From Verrucomicrobiota bacterium (lineage in GTDB: Bacteria; Verrucomicrobiota; Verrucomicrobiia; Opitutales; Opitutaceae): a stretch of DNA of 64,000 nucleotides. The stretch lies in assembly GCA_023428905.1 (NCBI GenBank), contig JAEYWP010000010.1:1-64000 (forward strand), read 5' to 3'. The notes below the pieces were generated by a model that was not told the DNA's origin, ran no database searches, and saw only the letters and a program-made list of their open reading frames with translations. A program made the translations under genes and the position numbers. Positions 24,246 to 32,447 of this stretch are shown one piece after another; the stretch's first letter is position 1, and every line of letters starts with the position of its first letter.

Positions 24246-26110
24246 TTGGGATAAACCACGCGGGACGTGACCTGGAAGCCCTGGCTATCGCGCGTGAGGT
24301 AGCCCCACCCGTGCGACCAGTATTTGGCGATGACTGCCGGATCCGGCTTGGCGGTGGGATCCACCGGGCTCGATTTTGCCTCCGGCTCGGAGAACCCTTC
24401 GTCGCCCTCGCCTTCGGGAAGCTCCGGGGTGTCGCCACCCTGGTTCATCATGCCGGCGGCCTGAACCACCGTTTCAAACACCGTTGGAATCACCGCCTTG
24501 GTGTCCTGGTACTGGAACACGCTCGCGTTGGCCGGCATCTGGGCCAGCGCCTCGCGCACCGCCGGTGTCTCCCAGAGCGAACCGCGATTGGCCGCCAGCC
24601 CCTGCAGCGCGCTTTCCACTGGGGAAGCGGAACCGATACCCATGAAAAAGGTGCCCTTGGCGATGGCGTAGCTGAAGCCCTTCTGTCGGGCCCCCGGGGT
24701 CGAGGCCGGCATCTCCATCGTGACCAGCTTGTGCCCGAGGTAGTCGCGGGTCTTGAACATCGTTTCGGCCTGCGGGCCCATCATGCGCTTGAGTGCCTCG
24801 AGGGCGCCTTCGAACGCAGCGGGATTTTCCAGGGAAATGGCAACCACCTGTTCGAAATCCTCGACGGTCGGCTGGGCCCCGGGCGCCACACGCGGCGAGA
24901 TCATCGAACCGGAAACGACAGTCTCACCCAAGCTGCCGATCAGGTCCCGTTTGAGGTCGATGCCCAGCTGCTTGTTCAGGTTGCGAATCTGGCCCTGGAC
25001 GAGCCCGGAAATGGCCGGGTTAAACGCTTCGAGGATCTCCTCAATGCCGGCATAGAACTCCTTGAAACTGAACTTGCCGGTGGAGGCGCCGACCCACTTC
25101 GGCGAAACATAGCCGGGAAGCTCCAGCGGTCCGTCGCGGTAGGCGAGCACCTTCAGGAGGCCGCGCGCCTCCGTGTAGGTCAGTCCAAAACGCGCGTCCG
25201 TACGGTCGTCCTGAAAGTCGACCATCATGTAAAGTTCGTTGAGGGCATCGATGCCAAGTGCGGTCATCAGACCGGCGGCGTCGAAGCCCCCCTGCTGCTG
25301 CCCCTCGGCCTGCGCCGCCTTCTTTGCCTCGATCGCCTTCATCATCGACGGATACATCGAGGCGATGTTGACCAGCACGCTGACGTGGCCCTTGCCCGCA
25401 CGCTGCTGCAGCTTGGCAAAGCGCTCCGAGCGTCCCCAGGCATTGGTGGCGCCGCCTTCCTTGATTGCGTCGATCCCGGCAAGCACGACGTCCTTCGACG
25501 GGCTGACCAGCCAGGTGCCATCGGTGATCGCCCACACCGTGGGGGTCCGATCGGCCTTGGGCTGCTCGCCGTCCTCGCCCTCCTCACCGTCCGCGGCCTC
25601 GGCCGGCTTCGGGATGAGGGTGTGCACGGTCACGCCGGCAAAATCCATTGTCTCCTCGGTCGAACCTTCCTTTTCGCGACCCTTCTGGAGAACTTCTTCG
25701 AGCCGGGAAGCATTGTCTCCCACCTCCACCGCCAGGAGGACCGGCGGGATCTCGTCCTCCGCCCCCTCCTTTTCCGCGAAGGAGAGATCGGTCAGGGCAA
25801 TCAGCGCGTCGCCCGTCGCCATCGCCATTAGCTCATCCAGTGTGTATCCGGTTTCCTCCTTCGTTTTGGTGTTCCACTGGTCAATCTTCATCTCCGCGCG
25901 CAGGGGGGCGAAGAAACGTTTCACCTGCTCGTCATTCCAGGTCTTGGACCAGGGGCTCTTTTCCCACTGGGCGAGCACTTCCGGGACGTCGTGGACCGAG
26001 ATGATCACGGCGGACTGTTCCGGCACAAGGTGGGTAAGGGGCGTGGCCGCGGGCAGTGAGAGGCCGCAGAGCAGCCCTGCAGTGAGGACAAGATGTCGGA
26101 GTGTGATCAT
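24242..26110 (-). CDS. secreted protein of unknown function (622 aa)
   Basis: A Sec signal peptide (HLVLTAGLLCGLSLPAAT, cut near residue 22) is followed by HLVPEQSAVIISVHDVPEVLAQWEKSPW. That opening is seen in large exported proteins of Verrucomicrobia and Planctomycetes that resemble DUF3352. The body contains an acidic stretch (GEEGEDGEQ) and a second acidic region near the C-terminus (LPEGEGDEGFSEPEAKS). I see no catalytic motif. Two similar sub-domains may exist, since VSVLVNIASMYPSMMK and VVSGSMISPRV surround internal lipid-binding-like helices. It sits between an HtrA-like protease (26-base gap) and the FG-GAP gene (4-base overlap). Function unknown. Confidence 0.65.
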   Translation of the reverse strand: MITLRHLVLTAGLLCGLSLPAATPLTHLVPEQSAVIISVHDVPEVLAQWEKSPWSKTWNDEQVKRFFAPLRAEMKIDQWNTKTKEETGYTLDELMAMATGDALIALTDLSFAEKEGAEDEIPPVLLAVEVGDNASRLEEVLQKGREKEGSTEETMDFAGVTVHTLIPKPAEAADGEEGEDGEQPKADRTPTVWAITDGTWLVSPSKDVVLAGIDAIKEGGATNAWGRSERFAKLQQRAGKGHVSVLVNIASMYPSMMKAIEAKKAAQAEGQQQGGFDAAGLMTALGIDALNELYMMVDFQDDRTDARFGLTYTEARGLLKVLAYRDGPLELPGYVSPKWVGASTGKFSFKEFYAGIEEILEAFNPAISGLVQGQIRNLNKQLGIDLKRDLIGSLGETVVSGSMISPRVAPGAQPTVEDFEQVVAISLENPAAFEGALEALKRMMGPQAETMFKTRDYLGHKLVTMEMPASTPGARQKGFSYAIAKGTFFMGIGSASPVESALQGLAANRGSLWETPAVREALAQMPANASVFQYQDTKAVIPTVFETVVQAAGMMNQGGDTPELPEGEGDEGFSEPEAKSSPVDPTAKPDPAVIAKYWSHGWGYLTRDSQGFQVTSRVVYPK

Positions 26111-26136
26111 GGAAAGTCAGTGTGAGGGCCCGGCGC

Positions 26137-27108
26137 TCACTTGCGCCGGAGGTCGGCGCCCGCGGGAAGTTTCACCGGACGGGGCGGCTCCAGATACCGG
26201 AAACCCGAGTTCGGGTTCCGCGGATCAAAGGCGTAGGCATCGCGATTGCGTAGAAAGTTCTTCAATACACCGACCGGGATGGCGAAGTTCAGGCCCTCGA
26301 TCCCGATGATGGTGAGCTTCATGTTGCTCACGCCCACCACTTCGCCGCGCAGATTGAAGAGCGGGCCACCCGAATTCCCCGGGTTGATCTGGGTCGTGGT
26401 CTGGATGAACAGCTGGCCCTCGAGGGGACGGTTGCGCGAGCTGATGATCCCCTGCGAGACAGTCCGGTCGAGGCCGAGCGGACTGCCGATTGCAAAGACG
26501 GTCTGACCCTCCGCCAGGGCGTTGGAATCACCCAGCGGCACGGTCGGGAACACCGTGCTGCCCGCGTCGTCGATCTTCAGCAGCGCGAGGTCGAGTCGTG
26601 AGTCGAGGGCCACGATCCTGACCTTGTTGAAGGTGACACGCTCGAGCTCAGCCGTGCCCCGGCGAAACTGGGTCACGCTGATGCTGTATTCACCCGCCAC
26701 GACATGGGTGTTGGTCACGATGTAGCCGGCCGGATGGATGAAGAAACCCGAACCGAGCCCGACCGGGGTTCGCACCTGGACGACTGCCTCCGAGACCCGG
26801 GACACATTTTCGTTGACCGTGAGGGAGGCCTGGCTGGGCGCCACGCGAAAGAGATCGCCCGTGTCCTCGGGCGCGGAGAGCGGCGCATCTTCCGCCTCCA
26901 CCGCCTCGATCTCGTCGCGCGGGATGGTGAGCACGGTGAACCCCAGGTCCACGATCACGCGGTCGGCGCGTTCTGTCAGGATATCCCCCTTGACCGCTGT
27001 GCCGCTTTTCATCCGGACGGTACTCACGGCAAAAACGTCGGCGGCCAGCGGGGCGCAGACGGCCAGGACCGCGTGGAGGCAGGCGCGGAGAAGATGGGAA
27101 TTCAGCAT
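26137..27108 (-). CDS. HtrA/Deg-like trypsin-fold protease without PDZ domain
   Basis: A 323-residue exported serine protease. The triad is visible: His135 in TNTHVVAG, Asp173 in SRLDLALLKI and Ser246 in NPGNSGGPL. A signal peptide (LLRACLHAVLAVCAPLAA) and a small beta domain (VSTVRMKSGTAVKGDIL...) precede it. The chain ends soon after the protease fold, so there is no PDZ domain, unlike DegP/DegS. I start at ATG 27108, two bases after the DAHP synthase stop; the frame extends upstream only inside that gene. It is probably periplasmic quality control or processing, perhaps of the two secreted proteins encoded downstream. Confidence 0.88.
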   Translation of the reverse strand: MLNSHLLRACLHAVLAVCAPLAADVFAVSTVRMKSGTAVKGDILTERADRVIVDLGFTVLTIPRDEIEAVEAEDAPLSAPEDTGDLFRVAPSQASLTVNENVSRVSEAVVQVRTPVGLGSGFFIHPAGYIVTNTHVVAGEYSISVTQFRRGTAELERVTFNKVRIVALDSRLDLALLKIDDAGSTVFPTVPLGDSNALAEGQTVFAIGSPLGLDRTVSQGIISSRNRPLEGQLFIQTTTQINPGNSGGPLFNLRGEVVGVSNMKLTIIGIEGLNFAIPVGVLKNFLRNRDAYAFDPRNPNSGFRYLEPPRPVKLPAGADLRRK

Positions 27109-27110
27109 GG

Positions 27111-28166
27111 TCAGACGGATGCGCTCAGGCTGCTGGCAGGATGGCGCAGGGCCCAGAGTTGTTTGGCCTGGCTGATGGTTTCCGCAAGCTGGGCGGGCGT
27201 GAGGGCCTGCTTGGGATCGTCGCCGATGCCGCGCGCCGGCTGCACGTGGGCCTCGATGCACAGACCGTCTGCACCGTACGCCACCGCGGCCAGGGCGCAG
27301 GCCGGTACATAAGCCGCCTTGCCCACGGAATGCGAGGGATCGACCACGACTGGCGCCCAGGTCTTTTCCTTCAGCAGCGGGGTGATGGATTCATCGGGAT
27401 GGTTGCGGTATCCATCCAGCGCGGGCGCAGTGCCCCGCGGGCAGAGGATGACATTGGGATTGCCGAAGGACGCGATGTATTCGGCCGCCGAGATGAACTC
27501 GTTCAACGGGCCCATGTGCAGGCTTCGCTTCAGCAGGACGACGGTTTCGCGGTGCGCCACGGCCTTGCCGATCGCGCGCAGGAGCGAGTAGTTCAGGGCG
27601 TTTCGGGCGCCCACCTGGAGCATGTGTACGCCTGCATCGAGGGCGCGCTGGAGGTGCTCTTCATCCATCACCTCCGCGTCCACCGGCAGGCCCGTGGCGC
27701 GATGCGCCTCCATCAAGATGTCGAGCGACTTGGTATCGCCCTGAAAGGTGTACGGATTGGTGCGCGGCTTCCATACTCCGCCGCGCAGGACGTGGGCTCC
27801 GGCGGCCTTCACCGCATGGGCCGATTCCAGGAAAAGCTGCGGGTTCTTCGGGTCGATGGTGCAGTGGCCTGCAATCACCAGAAGCTCTTCCCCGAGCGTG
27901 ATCCCGCCCAGGCGGATGCGATGGCTGGCCAGGTCGGAGCGGCGGTCCATCAGCTTGTGGGGCGACTGGATCTTGTCGACCCGGTCAACGTAGGCGAGGC
28001 CCTCGAGTCGGTTGATCATCAGTTCATCGCGTTCATCGCCGACGATGGCGTAGATCGTGCGCACCGCGCCCACGATGGGCTGAAGTCTGCAGCCGAAGGA
28101 CTCGACGATCTGCGTAACGTCCGCGAGTTGCTCCGGGGTGAGGCGGGTCGACTTGGGTAGGATCAT
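27111..28166 (-). CDS. aroF: 3-deoxy-7-phosphoheptulonate synthase (DAHP synthase)
   Basis: A 351-residue type I-beta enzyme catalysing the first step of the shikimate pathway from PEP and erythrose 4-phosphate. An N-terminal ferredoxin-like regulatory domain (about 1-70) is followed by the barrel: AGHCTIDP, LRGGVWKPRTNPYTFQG, EVMDEEH, LKRSLHMG and DPSHSVGK, all family signatures including the metal-binding Cys and His. The regulatory domain suggests allosteric control by aromatic products. Its linkage with a protease and secreted proteins downstream is unusual and may be chance co-transcription. Confidence 0.94.
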   Translation of the reverse strand: MILPKSTRLTPEQLADVTQIVESFGCRLQPIVGAVRTIYAIVGDERDELMINRLEGLAYVDRVDKIQSPHKLMDRRSDLASHRIRLGGITLGEELLVIAGHCTIDPKNPQLFLESAHAVKAAGAHVLRGGVWKPRTNPYTFQGDTKSLDILMEAHRATGLPVDAEVMDEEHLQRALDAGVHMLQVGARNALNYSLLRAIGKAVAHRETVVLLKRSLHMGPLNEFISAAEYIASFGNPNVILCPRGTAPALDGYRNHPDESITPLLKEKTWAPVVVDPSHSVGKAAYVPACALAAVAYGADGLCIEAHVQPARGIGDDPKQALTPAQLAETISQAKQLWALRHPASSLSASV

Positions 28167-28235
28167 GCCGGTGACGTAGCGGGCGAACCTAGGAGCCTGC
28201 GTGCGAGATGGACAGGGAAAAATCCCGCGCTTCTT

Positions 28236-29000
28236 TCACCAGACCGCATCAAACTCCGGCGGCAGGTCGGCCCGGGCTGCAAAGTGGTGGGTGCGTCCGC
28301 CGAAGCTATAGTCGAAGGACGTCTCGAGCGAGTGGAGGAAGAGCCGCTTTTCACCCGTGGTTTTGGCAAAGGCCCGATTGGCGGCGAAATCCCCATACGT
28401 GGCGTCTCCGACGATCGGCAGATGCCGTTTGGAACACTGCACACGCAGCTGGTGGCTGCGCCCCGTCCGCGGCTCCAGGGAGATCAGGGCGAGGGGCCGC
28501 TCCCCGCGACGCGAACGCAGCACACGCATAAGGGCCTCCGCGGGGATGTTGCCCGCGCCTTGGGTGCGGATTTGGCCGCCCTTTTTTTGGACCGCGAGAA
28601 GGTCGCGCCAGGTCTGCCGCGGCTCGCTCGGCGTCCCGAAAACCAGGGCGTTGTAGACCTTTCGGATGTGCTTGCGCTGGAACAGCGCGCGGATTTCCCG
28701 GGCCAGCGCCTCATCGGCGGCGGCCAGGATCACGCCGGAGGTTGCGGAATCCAGCCGGTTGAGGAGGAAAAGGCGGCCAGGGGCGCGGCCCTCCCCCGCG
28801 GTCCATTGGAAAAACTCTCCCTCAGCGACGTAATCAGAGGTAAGCAGCGAGCGCGGGCGGTCACCCCGGTCGTTGGGATGGGAAAGCGTGCCCGCCGGTT
28901 TGCCAAAGGCGGCCAGGCCCTGGGGATCGCGATGGAGGAGTCGCACGCCGCTTCCCAGCGGCAGGGTCTCCCAAAACGCCTGCGTGCGGGGGCCGCTCAC
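28236..29000 (-). CDS. RluA-family pseudouridine synthase
   Basis: A 254-residue enzyme isomerising uridine to pseudouridine in RNA. The catalytic motif is LLNRLDSATSG (Asp). It also has FGKPAGTLSHPND, KVYNALVFG and EPRTGRSHQLRVQC, all RluA-family blocks. There is no S4 domain, so rRNA or tRNA target is open. I start at GTG 29000, whose GTGA overlaps the stop of the tonB-like gene; the upstream open frame lies inside that gene and is not protein-like. It is the third gene of maf-tonB-rluA. Confidence 0.88.
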   Translation of the reverse strand: MSGPRTQAFWETLPLGSGVRLLHRDPQGLAAFGKPAGTLSHPNDRGDRPRSLLTSDYVAEGEFFQWTAGEGRAPGRLFLLNRLDSATSGVILAAADEALAREIRALFQRKHIRKVYNALVFGTPSEPRQTWRDLLAVQKKGGQIRTQGAGNIPAEALMRVLRSRRGERPLALISLEPRTGRSHQLRVQCSKRHLPIVGDATYGDFAANRAFAKTTGEKRLFLHSLETSFDYSFGGRTHHFAARADLPPEFDAVW

Positions 29001-30124
29001 TGATAGTGAAAGGTGAATGTCATCTCCTGGGACTGTCCCAGGACTGCAATCATGTCCTCCGTCCATTTGCCGTAGGGGGACCGCGCCGTGATCGCGGTGA
29101 TGCACGCGCGTTCGGACTGTTTTCCGCCCGTGCTTTCGGAGTGGACGATCTCGGTCACCGCACCTTCGGCGGCGTCGAGGCGGAATTTGACGGTCACGGT
29201 GCTGCCCGCGGGTGGATAAACGCGGCTCTGGTCGTTGATCCGCTCCCATTGGACCTGCACGGTCTCGATCAGCTTCTGCAGGTATTCGCCGTACTGGCTC
29301 CAGCGCGCGTCGATCGCGATCGGGCCGACGTTCTGTGTGCCAATCCGATTCTGCGCGAGGATCGCCGGGCGCACGTTCTTGTCCACCCGACGCCGCGGCA
29401 GGGGGCGTTCGGGGTCGATCCGGGGCTGGCCGGCAAACGCCGGAGTGTCGAATTGCGGCGCGTCCTTCTGACCGTCGACGTGCTTGGGCGCGCCGGTCAC
29501 GTTTTCCAGGTTCTCAGAAATGCCGGTGCCGATGCCGTCCGGATTTTCGCCCTCGAACGTCTCCGTACCCGGCAGTGGATTCTCCTCACGCGGCGCCGAT
29601 TGTTGCGCAACCGATGGCGGCACCTCGGGCATGGGCGGGGCGGGCGGGGGCGGCGGGGGCTCTTCCGGGTTCTGGAGCTGTCCGCTGACGATTTGGGTCA
29701 CGTCCTTTTCCTCTTTGCCGTCGAGGGCGGGCGTATCACTGGCCCCCTCAGGCGTGGGCTTCTCCTGCGCGACCTGCTGGTTTCGATCCGAAAAATTACG
29801 CGTCTTGTCAGGGACGTTCTCCGGGGCGTCCGGATTGGCCTCTACAAAACGGTCTGGCGGCGGCGTCGGTTGCGGCGCGACAGTCTCCTCGGGGGTGAGT
29901 TCGATCTCGAAGGTCTGGGGTGCTGCGGCGGTGGCGCCGCCGGGAGTACCGTGCGAGAGGTGCCGCAGGCCGAAGGCCATCAGCCAGACCAAGAGTGGCC
30001 AGACGATGATGGTCAGCAGCAGTCCAATCAGGACCGACCGGTTGTCGTCATCGCCCTCCACAAACGCTCCGCGACGGCGGCGGGGTTTGGGCGTGGTGGG
30101 CGGACGTTCCTGGACGTTGGGCAT
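28997..30124 (-). CDS. second TonB/TolA-family protein
   Basis: A 375-residue envelope protein. It has a basic N-terminus (PKPRRRRGAF), one membrane helix (VLIGLLLTIIVWPLLVWLMAFGL), a long acidic and proline-rich periplasmic region including a PPPPPPAPP run, and a C-terminal domain (WSQYGEYLQKLIETVQVQWERI...VTVKFRLDAAEG) with TonB-C-like features. No ExbB/ExbD lies nearby, so it may use the motor encoded at 12.3-13.4 kb. It sits between maf (31-base gap) and rluA (4-base overlap). Confidence 0.75.
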   Translation of the reverse strand: MPNVQERPPTTPKPRRRRGAFVEGDDDNRSVLIGLLLTIIVWPLLVWLMAFGLRHLSHGTPGGATAAAPQTFEIELTPEETVAPQPTPPPDRFVEANPDAPENVPDKTRNFSDRNQQVAQEKPTPEGASDTPALDGKEEKDVTQIVSGQLQNPEEPPPPPPAPPMPEVPPSVAQQSAPREENPLPGTETFEGENPDGIGTGISENLENVTGAPKHVDGQKDAPQFDTPAFAGQPRIDPERPLPRRRVDKNVRPAILAQNRIGTQNVGPIAIDARWSQYGEYLQKLIETVQVQWERINDQSRVYPPAGSTVTVKFRLDAAEGAVTEIVHSESTGGKQSERACITAITARSPYGKWTEDMIAVLGQSQEMTFTFHYQ

Positions 30125-30155
30125 GTGGCGGGCGGCGCTGGAAAGACGATCAGAC

Positions 30156-30755
30156 TCAGCCCAGAAGACCGCACCGGGTCAAAATATGTTTCGTGGCCTC
30201 CATCGGCAGGCCCATGATGTTGGAGAACGAGCCCTGCCACCCTTCAATGATCAACTCGCGCCCCTGCTGGATTCCATAGGCGCCGGCCTTGTCCAGCGGG
30301 TTGACGACCTGGAAATACGCGTCGATCACGGCATCATCGAAGGCTTTGAAACTCACCTCGCTGGTCACCCCTTCGTCCATGACCAGGCCCGTCTGCACGC
30401 AGCGCAGCGCGACACCGGTGAACACCACGTGGGTGCGGCCGGCCAGGCGCTTTAACATCGCGCGGGCCTCCGTGAGGTCAGCCGGTTTGTTCAGCACCGT
30501 GTTGTCGATAAAAACGGTCGTATCCGCCCCCAGCACGACGGCGGCCGGGTGCCGTTCCGCCACCCAACCGGCCTTCAAGGCGGCGTTGTGCGTCACCATC
30601 ACCCGCGGGTCCGTGGAGGGATCCTCATGTTCGGTGACGTCCGCCACGACCACGTCGAAGCGGATCCCCAACTGGGCGAGCAGTTCCCGCCGCCGGGGCG
30701 ATGCCGAGGCGAGAATAAACGGGCGAGAGGACGAGGACGCAGCGGGGGGGAGCAA
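30156..30755 (-). CDS. maf: Maf-family nucleotide pyrophosphatase
   Basis: A 199-residue Maf protein. The N-terminal FILASASPRRRELLAQLG is the family signature (SxSPRR), followed by VLGADTTV (GADT), the KP in NKPAD, TGVAL and KAGAYGIQ. Maf hydrolyses dTTP/UTP or modified nucleotides and is linked to house-cleaning and septation. An eight-residue low-complexity prefix (MLPPAASSSS) precedes the first strand; the first ATG is kept. It is the head of the maf-tonB-rluA operon. Confidence 0.92.
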   Translation of the reverse strand: MLPPAASSSSRPFILASASPRRRELLAQLGIRFDVVVADVTEHEDPSTDPRVMVTHNAALKAGWVAERHPAAVVLGADTTVFIDNTVLNKPADLTEARAMLKRLAGRTHVVFTGVALRCVQTGLVMDEGVTSEVSFKAFDDAVIDAYFQVVNPLDKAGAYGIQQGRELIIEGWQGSFSNIMGLPMEATKHILTRCGLLG

Positions 30756-30944
30756 GGGAGGAGGAGGGGGAAGTTCGAATGACGACGTTCGAAGGACGGA
30801 GGACGAGAGGGAGTGACCAATGACCAGTGACGAAAGACCAGTGAAGACTGATCATACCTCCGGTCAGCAAATCGCGGATCTTAAATCAAGAATCCCGAAT
30901 TCTCCCCGCGGATCTGAATCAAGAATCCCGAATCCTGAACTCTC
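30756..30944. repeat. low-complexity intergenic segment with short direct repeats
   Basis: A purine-rich tract (about 30716-30815) leads into GACCAATGACCAGTGAC and GACCAGTGA copies near 30815-30845. A tandem pair follows: GCGGATCTTAAATCAAGAAT at 30874 and GCGGATCTGAATCAAGAATC at 30908, about 34 bases apart. Both copies continue with CCCGAAT. No protein-like frame is seen. It lies downstream of the tolC-like stop (30945) and upstream of maf. Confidence 0.5.
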
Positions 30945-32258
30945 TCACGCGCTCGTCTTTTCCCGCAGGATTTCCCGCACCTCGCCGCGGGCGCGGGCGA
31001 GTTCTAGCCTGCTGACGTTGTAGAGGTAGATGGCTTCGACGACGTTGTCGCTGGCGACGGCGAGGCGGTTCTGGGCCTCGATCACCTCGCGGTTGTCAGC
31101 CGCCCCGCGTTCGAAGCGGATCTGGGCGAGGCGCAACTCGTCTTCCGCCAGGCGCAGCGAACGCTCCGCCACCTCGATCTGAGTGAAACGGGAACGGGCG
31201 TCCTGGAGTGCCAGCCGCACTTCCGAGCCGATGGTGAGCGTGAGGTTGCGAAGCTGGTATTCCTGCGCCCGCACCGCAGCCTGGACGATGCGCTGATTGG
31301 CGCGGATCCGTCCGCCTTCAAACACCGGCACGCTGAGATTGACGCCTCCAAACCACGCATTTTCGGTGCGCCCATCAAACGCACGCTCACCGGCATAACC
31401 GTATTCGCCAAAAAGCCCGAGCGAGCCCACCCGTTCGAGCCGGGCTGCACGCAGCGCCTCCCGGGTCTGTTCCAGCACACGCGTGGCACGCACATAGTCC
31501 GGCCTGCGTTCGAGCACGGCGCGGTCGATCTCCTCCATTGCAGTGAGTTCGTCCGCCCGCCGAACCGAAAAGGGCGCCAGGTCGACCGGTGTGAAGGGTT
31601 CCAGATTAAGCAGGCGTTTGAGCTGCAGCTCGGAGTCGAAGACCACGGTATTCTGCTGGATCCGCGCCTGCTCCGCCTGTGCCACCTGGGCCTCCGAACG
31701 CGTGACATCGATCTGGGTGGCCACGCCCGCATCCAGCTGGCGGCGCGCGAGGTCGAGCAGCGCCCGGGCGCGGGCGATGTTGGCATCCAGCACGCTGATA
31801 CGCTGGAGATTTCGCAGGTGCGTGAAATAGGTCTCCCCCACCCGCGCGAGCACCGCCTGGAGCGTCTCACGCAACTCCACCTCCGCGATACCGACGCCCT
31901 GGCGCGCCGCGCGGTAGGAGGCGATGTCGGCGGGGTTCAGCAGGCTCAGATTGCCCGCCAGCACGGCGTCAAAGCGATTGGCCGGACCGGAAACGGTGAG
32001 CGCGCTGCGCGCTACCTGTACCGACCGCGTGCGCCGCTGTTCTGCCTCCAGGCTGACACGCGGCAGGAGGCTGGAGCGCTCGCGATCCGCTTCGCCGCGG
32101 GCCTGCTCGATCGCCTCACGCCCGATCAGGACCGAAAGATTGGCCTCCTCCGACAGGCGCAGCGCCTCGTCCAGGGTCAGTCGCACGGGCGGGGGCGTGG
32201 CTCCCCGGAGGAACGGCAAAGCACTGAGGAACACGAGGACGGCAAAGCGCAGGTGCAT
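30945..32258 (-). CDS. TolC-family outer-membrane efflux channel
   Basis: A 437-residue outer-membrane protein. The signal peptide is LRFAVLVFLSALPFLRGAT. Two OEP repeats follow, with LTLDEALRLSEEANLSVLIG and long amphipathic helices such as LDLARRQLDAGVATQIDV, ENAWFGGVNLSVPVFEGGRI and RNLTLTIGSEVRLALQDA, which are typical TolC blocks. The frame is open upstream of ATG 32258, but that part is not protein-like and overlaps nadE. It stands alone, divergent from nadE. It could serve the RND pump at 40-44 kb, which lacks its own channel gene; this pairing is inference. Confidence 0.88.
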   Translation of the reverse strand: MHLRFAVLVFLSALPFLRGATPPPVRLTLDEALRLSEEANLSVLIGREAIEQARGEADRERSSLLPRVSLEAEQRRTRSVQVARSALTVSGPANRFDAVLAGNLSLLNPADIASYRAARQGVGIAEVELRETLQAVLARVGETYFTHLRNLQRISVLDANIARARALLDLARRQLDAGVATQIDVTRSEAQVAQAEQARIQQNTVVFDSELQLKRLLNLEPFTPVDLAPFSVRRADELTAMEEIDRAVLERRPDYVRATRVLEQTREALRAARLERVGSLGLFGEYGYAGERAFDGRTENAWFGGVNLSVPVFEGGRIRANQRIVQAAVRAQEYQLRNLTLTIGSEVRLALQDARSRFTQIEVAERSLRLAEDELRLAQIRFERGAADNREVIEAQNRLAVASDNVVEAIYLYNVSRLELARARGEVREILREKTSA

Positions 32259-32447
32259 AGGAAACACAGTAAAAAGGCCGGTGGCTGACCTTGTTCGCAA
32301 GCGGGGAATCCATGGCGGTGCCCGCCCGCAAGCAAGCGCCCTGCCAGTTCCCCCAAACGTCCCCTTCCCTTTTCGCGCCAGGCGGCGACCGGCCCTGCAG
32401 CCGCCGCTTGCAACTTCGGGCCGTCGCCATTCCCCTTGCCGCGTCTC

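Noticed and set aside
21741..24254. 837-codon open frame on the plus strand opposite the FG-GAP gene
   Set aside because: It is the mirror of a clear repeat protein; composition is His/Arg/Gln-rich with no family motifs, as expected for antisense frames in GC-rich DNA.
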